Shown here: in pieces, positions 57,601-64,000 of the stretch | Layout: every line of letters starts with the position of its first letter | Numbering within the stretch: position 1 is the stretch's first letter | From: Notospermus geniculatus | Lineage: Eukaryota > Nemertea > Pilidiophora > Heteronemertea > Lineidae | Direction: 5' to 3' | Assembly: GCA_002633025.1 (NCBI GenBank) | Contig: NMRB01000005.1 | Coordinates: forward strand, 1,244,165 to 1,308,164 | DNA: 64,000 bases | Translations under genes and position numbers: made by a program | Notes under the pieces: model-generated | Told to the model about the DNA's origin: nothing | Database searches by the model: none | The model's input: the letters and a program-made list of their open reading frames with translations, nothing else

Positions 57601-59818
57601 ATAACAATGATGGACAAGGCAAGGCTGGAACCGATCGCTCAAACATTGTCCTCCAAGCAGCACAGGCGTATAAAGAAGGAACGTTCAACCATAGCAACAA
57701 GTATGGGCAGTGGGGGCGCTCCTACCCTGCACATTTCAAAAACGTTGAATTCGTCGGATTATCACGAGATGATTTACAGAAACTGGCCCTTCTTGAACCT
57801 AGTAAGTTCTGTATTCGGCATTCAGACAGCCTCGTCCTTGATTCTATGGAAATTTTGCATGCACACTTTATTCTGGTCAGCAGACCAAAATATGATTGGT
57901 TGCTACGAATTTGCCTACCAGACGGTCATTTGCATGTATGAGTTTACAAGAAATCTTGTAGAAATCAAAATGGTGGGGCCAATTAAAACGATGGGTATCA
58001 AGCCTATGCCATAGCATCCTCCCACAGCAGGGCCTTGGTCTCGTTCCTCTTCATACACTCCACTTGTGAGCGGATGAAGAGGAGCGAGGTAAAGACTCCT
58101 GCTGTGGGAGGATGATGCCATAGTTATGTTCAAGAACCTTTGAGTCTTGTTACAAATCTTCAGTAAGGGAGCGGAAATGGCAAATCATACCAGCCGAAGC
58201 TTCAAAAAAAGTTTCAATGCAAAAGTTCCAAACGGCAATGAATTACCCGGTAGAACAGATCGATACTTTATTCATTTCTTCTCTATCAGATCAGTTTCGG
58301 GGCGAGATGTCTGAACTTGACGACGCGGGGACGTACTTTGACCTCGGCCCCAGGAAGATCACAAAGAAAGGAACATATCACTACATGTGCACGAGGAACA
58401 ATAACTTTTCAAATCGCAGTCAGAAGGGCAAATTAGTCTGTCAGGATTTCGACACGCTGTATGAGAGTATAGGATGGAATGGCGGCACAGTGAAAACTCA
58501 GTATGTATAGTTGGTGATATCAGTATTTAGATTTAAGATATTGGGCCGAATTTATCAAACATAGGAAAAGCTTACAAGCCAAAGCCCCAAGGCCAAGCTT
58601 TTGCTTGTCAAGGAGAAGCACAAGCCAACGAATTTGCTCACAAACATATTCGTAATCAATTGCTGAACCTAATGACCTTTTCTTATAAAGCCAAGCAAGA
58701 TTTGCTATCTGGTGAAGCTAATGCTTGCAAGACAAAGCTTCTGCTAATTCTTGTAGGGAGTTGCTTGTTCTATGAAGCAAAAGCGAAATTTTATAAATGC
58801 CTCTTCAAGAAAAAGCCCAGAAAAAGCAAATGCTAGTGTTTATGAATTCGGCCCATTGTTCTTACCACTCAGCACTTTCACCATCTAGTTATGTTCCAGG
58901 TAATGTTTATAACATTTTATTTCAGGGGTATGGCTATTGAGGTCAAACGTGGAACGTTTGACAAATTGAAAAAAATGAAGATTGAAAAACTTCCTGAGGG
59001 CGAGACTATGAGAAGAATGAAAAGTGTCAGTCGTACCCTACCGGTATGTTTACTTTTGGTTTCAGCTTGTTTTTAAGGTCAATGACAAATTTCTTCATAT
59101 ATGTGATCCGTGACGGCAAAATGAGTCGGGAATGTGCCGGAAAGAACACCCAAGATGACACCAGAGAACAATTATAGAAATGGACAAAGTCAAATTTCAA
59201 ATGGGCACTCAATGCTGAAATAAAAAACCGTTGGTTCACCTTGGGTCTTCTTCTGTGCGCATTCCGACTCATTTTGCTGTCACGACACGGGTCACACATT
59301 TCAAAATTATTTCCGTATGATGCAGGAAAACTTTGACAGAAGATGCCGTCTGCTGGTCTCAAAGGTAGATGAGTTAAGGTGCAATGTATGAAATGTTTTT
59401 ATGGAGTCATTTCTATTTGCAGATGGGGGAAGGTTTAGCCAGTGAGGCTTTTGTCATTCATCCCCAAGAAAAACTGACGTCGGGCAATAAAAAGTTTGGC
59501 GTGAAGATGGCGATCGATCCACCGGCATCAACAAACGTTGAGATCTACCGCACCAATGACAAGAGCTTTGCCACGTGGACACGAGTGGATGCCCAAATCT
59601 CGGGAAAGGAGGCAAATTTCGCTGTGGATGAGGGTGGTTTTTATGTAGCTGTGTATAGCCGCCCTGTCGGACTGATTGTGGGTATAGTGTTAGCGCTTGT
59701 TGCACTCATTGTCATTGTTGCTGGCACTGTCGTCTATTTCAGACGAAATCCAGAAAAGTGGGAAAAGGTTAGAGGAAGGTTACGAAATGCAAAAAGATCG
59801 ACAGCAGGGCAAATTTAA
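54691..59818 (+). CDS. DD3-3: DD3-3-like membrane-anchored protein (paralogue B)
   Basis: Same family as paralogue A but with a C-terminal membrane anchor. Exons: 54691-54767, 55130-55183, 55299-55389, 55703-55765, 55897-56099, 56539-56787, 57099-57269, 57575-57801, 58290-58500, 58926-59043 and 59423-59818 (619 residues; phases fit). Signal peptide, [29 protein letters not shown], then directly [59 protein letters not shown] and GTYHYMCTRNNNFSNRSQKG. Unlike A, it continues about 180 residues into a second extracellular domain and a helix (GLIVGIVLALVALIVIVAG) followed by a basic tail. It lacks the central block of A ([10 protein letters not shown] to about [15 protein letters not shown]). The border of exon 3 is the least certain; the segment 55472-55560 may be a weak or lost exon. 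Confidence 0.88.
57356..57555. mobile_element. TTAA-flanked AGGAGCACGG MITE, copy 2
   Basis: Left end TTAAAGGAGAACGGTACCGG, right end GCAATACCGTGGTCCTTT; interior matches 30920-31123. It lies just upstream of the acceptor of DD3-3B exon 8. Confidence 0.75.
58015..58114. mobile_element. 100-bp fold-back element with 9-bp target duplication
   Basis: Ends CATCCTCCCACAGCAGG and CCTGCTGTGGGAGGATG; ATGCCATAG flanks the element exactly on both sides (58006-58014 and 58115-58123). The centre is also self-complementary (CTCGTTCCTCTTCAT). A 9-bp duplication is typical of Mutator-like elements. It lies in the DD3-3B intron after exon 8. Confidence 0.85.
58543..58854. mobile_element. GGGCCG fold-back element (ATT duplication)
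   Basis: GGGCCGAATTTATCAAACA.. and ..GTTTATGAATTCGGCCC, with ATT on both sides. The interior is rich in AAGC/GCTT words. Same termini as 8772-8909 and 44791-44908. Confidence 0.75.
59097..59299. mobile_element. ATATGTGAC inverted-repeat element, copy 2
   Basis: ATATATGTGATCCGTGACGG with CAAAATGAGTCGGGAATG; the right end ..GACACGGGTCACACAT and GCGCATTCCGACTCATTTTG mirror it. Sister of 20957-21160. Confidence 0.7.
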
Positions 59819-61624
59819 TCTTATTGTATCTACTCGAGATTCCTCTAAGACATGTATTCAATGCGAGATTACGTTTAAGATATCAATGGTAAATAGCTGA
59901 AGTTTATGTGCTTAAATCTTGTTTATGAAAAATCAGAATTGATTCTGCTGCCCCAGGAATTCCCTTGGGAAGATCCAGGAGAGCCACTCCATGATTGGCT
60001 GGGGTCAAAGAGAGCATGGCGGTGATTGGCCAGGGCCTGAGCAGAGGCTTCTGTGGTATGCTAAAGTAGTTGCGTAACTTGCAGACTCCAGTTGGAAGGT
60101 GAAGCCCCTGGGTACAGGATACAGAGGGCTGTTGGGGATTAGTGTGGCATGGACCATAAAGGATATTCCAATCTATGATTGGAAATGGCTTTTATGAATA
60201 CGATGGGGTTCGGGGGCAAAATTTACAAAAGTGGAACTTCTGAAGTGGACACATCGGTATTCAGAACACCAAACTTATGTTCAAAATCAATTATTTCAAT
60301 TCATTTTGACCTCTGTTTATAGGCGGGACTCCTCCGCGACCTGTCAGTTAAAGCAGACCTGAAACGGATGCCGATTCGCATTAAACCTATTGGAATAAAT
60401 CAAGTTGATATAAAACCACCAAAAACGTCACCAGTTTCAATTATTTTCCGCGTTATTCAAAAGATATAACGTTGTTTTATCGCAGCTGGGCGACCACCCA
60501 ATTTTCCCGCTGCTTTTCAAACGCACTTACGATTTCGGCCGCTAGGGCTAGGTTGTGACGTCACACGTACTTTTTCTGTGCTGGTGCGACCCAGACGTAG
60601 GCACCATTTGACTCCACTACGGCATCGCCGTATCCAAAGGGTTTTGCGGCTATCGTTGGCGAAAGTGAAAAAACTTATTCCTTTAATCCCAGAGTGGGTG
60701 GCTCTTGCAGTAAACCATGATTGCATAGCGAAAATCGACAAAAACAACATCCGACGCACGGGACGCTGAGCCTGATGCCCATGGCAGAGTGCAGCGTGAC
60801 AACCAGCTGGGCGGAGACGTCAACAAAGAAAAGGACTTGTGACGTCATGCGAAAAAGTACGTGTGACGTCACTCGAATCGGGGATTCCCAGTTTTCGCGA
60901 TGTTGCCCGATGGAAAAACGAACTTCCCCGAAGGAGCAATGATTGTTGTTTAACCGGGTATCTCCTACATACGTGTATGTCATAGCAGAAAGGCCATGTC
61001 AGTTGGAACATGGTGCTGTTGTGACTCCGAAAAAGTATTTATTAAGCGAGAAAAGCATTTGGGGTTTCGGGTCCGCTTTAAGGACAGTAGTATCTGTCAG
61101 TCCAGAAGGTATCCACAATCTTGAGGTTGCACTGCATGCAGGTACAGAAGGGTTAAAGTGGATTTCATATCAGTATGGCTTTCGGGTGTAACCTGCCTAA
61201 AACTTGGGGTTGCTTTAGTGATTATGTCTGTTGACATACATGTACTTTTTTGTATATCATGTTGATGACTTTGAATTATATCAAGTATGGTACTCAGATG
61301 AAAAATGATGAGTAACATTGTTGCATAGTATTGCACATTATCCGGGTTATTTGAAAGTAGTCAACTTTATACTCACTGAGATTTGTCAATTCTATGTATT
61401 TTTCAATTTTGTATCAATGTACAGGTATAAATATATCTAAAACTGCTGGACAGTGATTCTGTGATACAATAAATGATAATCATGAAGACATGTGCAATCT
61501 TGGTGAAGCTCTCAATTTTATGGACTCTGCAACCTAAAGGCGCTCTTCCAGGTAAACCTTTTCTCCTGTATTGCGGGTGTCTGCAAACCAGAGACCTGTC
61601 AACGTGAACATGGTCCCCAGCTTT
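59819..61624. other. Convergent 3' region between DD3-3B and guanylate cyclase
   Basis: Contains both 3' UTRs, a degraded CAGTGG-type MITE (about 60230-60345) and the TTAA element at 60352-61077. No further gene is seen. Confidence 0.55.
60352..61077. mobile_element. TTAA-flanked 726-bp element, AGCAGACCTGAAAC ends
   Basis: TTAA at 60348 and 61078 flank AGCAGACCTGAAAC.. and ..GTTTCGGGTCCGCT. Inside, GACGTCACACGTACTTTTTC (near 60558) faces its complement (near 60848). No transposase. Confidence 0.7.
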
Positions 61625-63069
61625 TTAGGTGGTGGTTATGTCATTCTGGCAGGGGGAGGAGGTGATGGATGACGGAGCACTCCGGGGCTCCTCTTTGATC
61701 GCACTGAATGAGCCCCTCCTGAAGGATTCACTTATCCTGCGGTTACCTCCCTTCCCTCTTGTGTTGTCATTGGTCATATCCTGAGCTGACAGCTCTGCGA
61801 ACCCACCTGGCACACTTGTCCCGGTGTGATTTCGATTCAGAGAAGGGGCCGCTTCTGCAGACGTGGCCAGATCTTCCGCAGGAAATACTTTGCGTTTTTC
61901 CCATCTTTTGATAGGCGAGTTATTTCGGCCCTTTTTCCTATCGAAGTGTAAAGACAGACTAATCCTGTCTGCTGCAGAGCTCTTCAACAGGTCGTTACTT
62001 GCATCCTCAGAGCACATCGCGTGTCGATAGCTATGAAATATATTAAATGATCCGTTCGATGTGTAACTAGAGTCCATTGCACTCGTAAGTCCAATACTCG
62101 AGTTGGATTCTGATAAAGGCAATGTTGAATTCACAGACTCTGGCCGTGAATTGGCTGCTGATTCTGTGTTATTTGGCTTGAAGAGGCACACTCCCTCCGT
62201 TTGCTGACACCCTGTTCCTGCCTTTCCCAATAACCAGTATGTCTCGAGCTTTCCTTTTCCCTACACAAAGAAGAGAAATACAGTGAGTAATTTATTGACT
62301 CAAGTTCCGCTCTGTCCTTTCTGTGACGCAGCCTCAAGCGCTTCACATTTATCACCCCAGCCTGCAGGCCCCGGATTCGAATCAAGCCCTGGCCACGTGG
62401 GATTTCATTCCCGCTCTTCACGTCCGTCGCATGGGACAGCATGGGCTTGTTCACATTGGCGGCGCGGTGGGGTGCGATGCGCTGAAAAAATCGCCAAGCG
62501 GTGTCAGTTTTGACATGGCGCGCGACGGCGGTTGCGTGCGGTGGTCATGATTAGCGGAAATGACATCATTGAAATTCATAGGCTAGGTTGGCTACGGGTA
62601 TACTGAACGCGATTTCGCGTGCGACAGGGCAACGCATGCGATGCTTTGAGAGCCTTTGTGTGCAGTGCGGCGGACAAAGCCTTTGCCGCGCACGTCAACG
62701 GATCGCGTTCAGTATGCCCGCACGGTCGAAAGCATTGTTTTTTCCGCGCCGTGACCAAGCGGAAACAAACAATGCTTTCGAGCGTTTCCGCGGACGGAAA
62801 CGCGCCAATGGAAAGCAGGCCTAACCATTGGAGCGATCAGGCGCGAAAAATTTCACATCGCACCGCGCTGCCAATTGTGAACAAGGCTTTTGCTGTGGCA
62901 CCTTGTTTCTTTGCAATGGCAAGGGCACATCGTTCACAGTCTCGGAGGCTCTCTCTCACCACATAGCCTACCTTGATATCAATTATACCCCGCCGTCGAA
63001 TATCATATTTCTCGGGGCAAACCTGCTCCAGTAGCTCTTTGGCGTCTTTGCTCATGTGGATTTTCATGG
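61625..63069 (-). CDS. Guanylate cyclase, membrane-receptor type, last two exons
   Basis: Exons 62972-63069 and 61625-62260 encode the end of a class III cyclase domain: MKIHMSKDAKELLEQ, YDIRRRGIIDIK, then GKGKLETYWLLGK across a phase-0 intron. This matches the C-terminal end of receptor guanylate cyclases (KIHLS.., RGDVEMKGKG.., TYWLLG), which make cGMP. The upstream kinase-like and catalytic exons lie beyond the window. After YWLLGK the protein runs about 195 more residues, Ser-, Asn- and Arg-rich, ending ITTT. It contains basic serine patches (GNRRISESFRRGSFSA), which look like PKA/PKG sites. Receptor cyclases usually stop soon after this point, so the tail is long. The first seen exon starts in phase 1 after acceptor TTTCAG. 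Confidence 0.85.
62360..62445 (-). mobile_element. SINE fragment
   Basis: GGATTCGAATCAAGCCCTGG then GTGGGATTTCATTCCCGCTC and GCATGGGACAG match the body of the SINE at 34101-34358. It lies in the guanylate cyclase intron, followed by a GC-rich stretch (62585-62825) with the repeated word GAACGCGAT and its complement. Confidence 0.55.
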
Positions 63070-63713
63070 CTGAAATGAAGGCATATATGATGGGTGAAAT
63101 TTTTCTTCGTCAAATGACACGAAGTCAGAAAAACTGTCAATGCGCCGAAGGGGGTTAAAAAGAGAAAATAATGATGGTGTAGTGTACCTAGATCTCAGGA
63201 AGGAGCGGTACTTCAAAATGACATTACAAAAGAAATCAGCCACGGTTGCCAAGGAAACTTATGAAGAACTGAAGACAATGCCGAAAAGCGGATCTTTACG
63301 TCTGCATCCGACATTCATTAGAATCATTCACGACCGGCTTAATTGTCTATTTGTTATTTCCTGCGCACTGATTGATGACTGGTGCTTCCGCCATGAGTAT
63401 CAGTCAGTGGCATGGACTGGCTTGAAATGTACGACCATCGACCTCTGTTTTGTTTGTCAACAAAGTTTATACAAACGTATTTGCCAACGAAGAAGCAAAA
63501 TCACAAAATAACCGACCCGGTTGCCATTCAGAACCTGATTGTACGAAACAGCGTTACATTTGTGGTGTCGCCCCCTCCGGGTTAAGAGGTACAACATGTG
63601 TTGGGGTCACTCACAAAGGCTGAGTGCCCACCAGACAGAAAATAACAATAAGACAATATTAGACATGAAATGGCCACGGAGTGACTTTATTGCGATTTTG
63701 ACTTTGGAAAGTG
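63070..63713. other. Guanylate cyclase intron, no exon recognised
   Basis: No exon with the expected cyclase motifs (FGDTVN, ASRMES) is visible on the minus strand here, so the preceding exon probably lies beyond the window. Confidence 0.5.
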
Positions 63714-64000
63714 AGTCCAGTGCGAAGAATGGACTAATAAAAGGAGGAAACTCCATAAATACATCCAGTGCGAAGACTGGAAATGAGCCCAGTGCGAAGA
63801 ATGGACTAAGAAAAGGAGACAACTCCATAAATACATCCAGTGCGAAGACTGGAAAGAGAGTCCAGTGCGAAGAATGGACTAATAAAAGGAGACAACTACA
63901 TAAATACATCCAGTGCGAAGACTGGAAAGAGAGTCCAGTGCGAAGAATGGACTAATAAAAGGAGACAACTACATAAATACATCCAGTGCGAAGACTGGAA
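63714..64000. repeat. 72-bp minisatellite running off the right edge
   Basis: Four units of 72 bp (starting near 63714, 63786, 63858 and 63930). Each holds two half-repeats, TCCAGTGCGAAGAATGGA and TCCAGTGCGAAGACTGGA; the second has complementary ends TCCAGT/ACTGGA. Because 72 is a multiple of three, the array is open in one frame, but it is most likely intronic. Confidence 0.88.

Noticed and set aside
57417-58014. Plus-strand frames of 174 and 135 codons.
   Set aside because: They run through a TTAA MITE and an intron; only 57575-57801, in the spliced frame, is DD3-3B coding sequence.
62588-62966. Overlapping plus-strand open frames of 78-115 codons.
   Set aside because: They lie in GC-rich repeat DNA and run antisense over the guanylate cyclase exon.

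Overview
The window is nuclear DNA of an animal, most likely a marine invertebrate. Its genes are split into many short exons (33-300 bp, GT-AG introns, a few long exons), and the introns and intergenic DNA are filled with short inverted-repeat transposons, tRNA-derived SINEs and minisatellites. The protein set is metazoan: EEA1, dystroglycan, INTS13, a PTP-PEST-type phosphatase, two DD3-3-like proteins and a membrane-type guanylate cyclase. The DD3-3 pair and the repeat style fit a deuterostome or spiralian invertebrate; I cannot fix the phylum by reading.

Layout. (1) 103-7352, minus: 5' part of EEA1, an endosomal Rab5/PI3P tether, here with two N-terminal C2H2 fingers. (2) 8408-19540, plus: complete dystroglycan in three coding exons, with a mucin region of about 1,400 residues; it is divergent from EEA1 across about 1 kb. 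(3) 22209-28072, minus: complete INTS13 in 17 exons (705 residues), convergent with dystroglycan. (4) 31472-45884, minus: PTP-PEST family phosphatase (16 exons seen, 1,097 residues, first short exon not found). (5) 47527-53499, minus: secreted DD3-3-like protein (12 exons, 652 residues). (6) 54691-59818, plus: a divergent, membrane-anchored DD3-3-like paralogue, head-to-head with gene 5. (7) 61625-63069, minus: last two exons of a guanylate cyclase with a long C-terminal tail; its 5' part lies beyond the window.

Exon boundaries were placed by reading splice sites, and for genes 2-6 the exon lengths add up to an open frame with matching phases throughout. Dystroglycan, EEA1, INTS13, PTP and guanylate cyclase are unrelated housekeeping or signalling genes that happen to be neighbours; only the DD3-3 pair looks functionally linked, by duplication and a shared promoter region.

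Much of the rest can be sorted into non-autonomous DNA transposon families by termini and target-site duplications read directly from the sequence: a 604-bp hAT-like element with an 8-bp duplication, five copies of a CAGGG-ended family each with a perfect 5-bp duplication, a GGGCCG-ended fold-back family with 3-bp duplications, several families inserted at TTAA, two TAA/TTA (Harbinger-like) elements, TA-flanked MITEs and a 100-bp element with a 9-bp duplication. No transposase gene was recognised.
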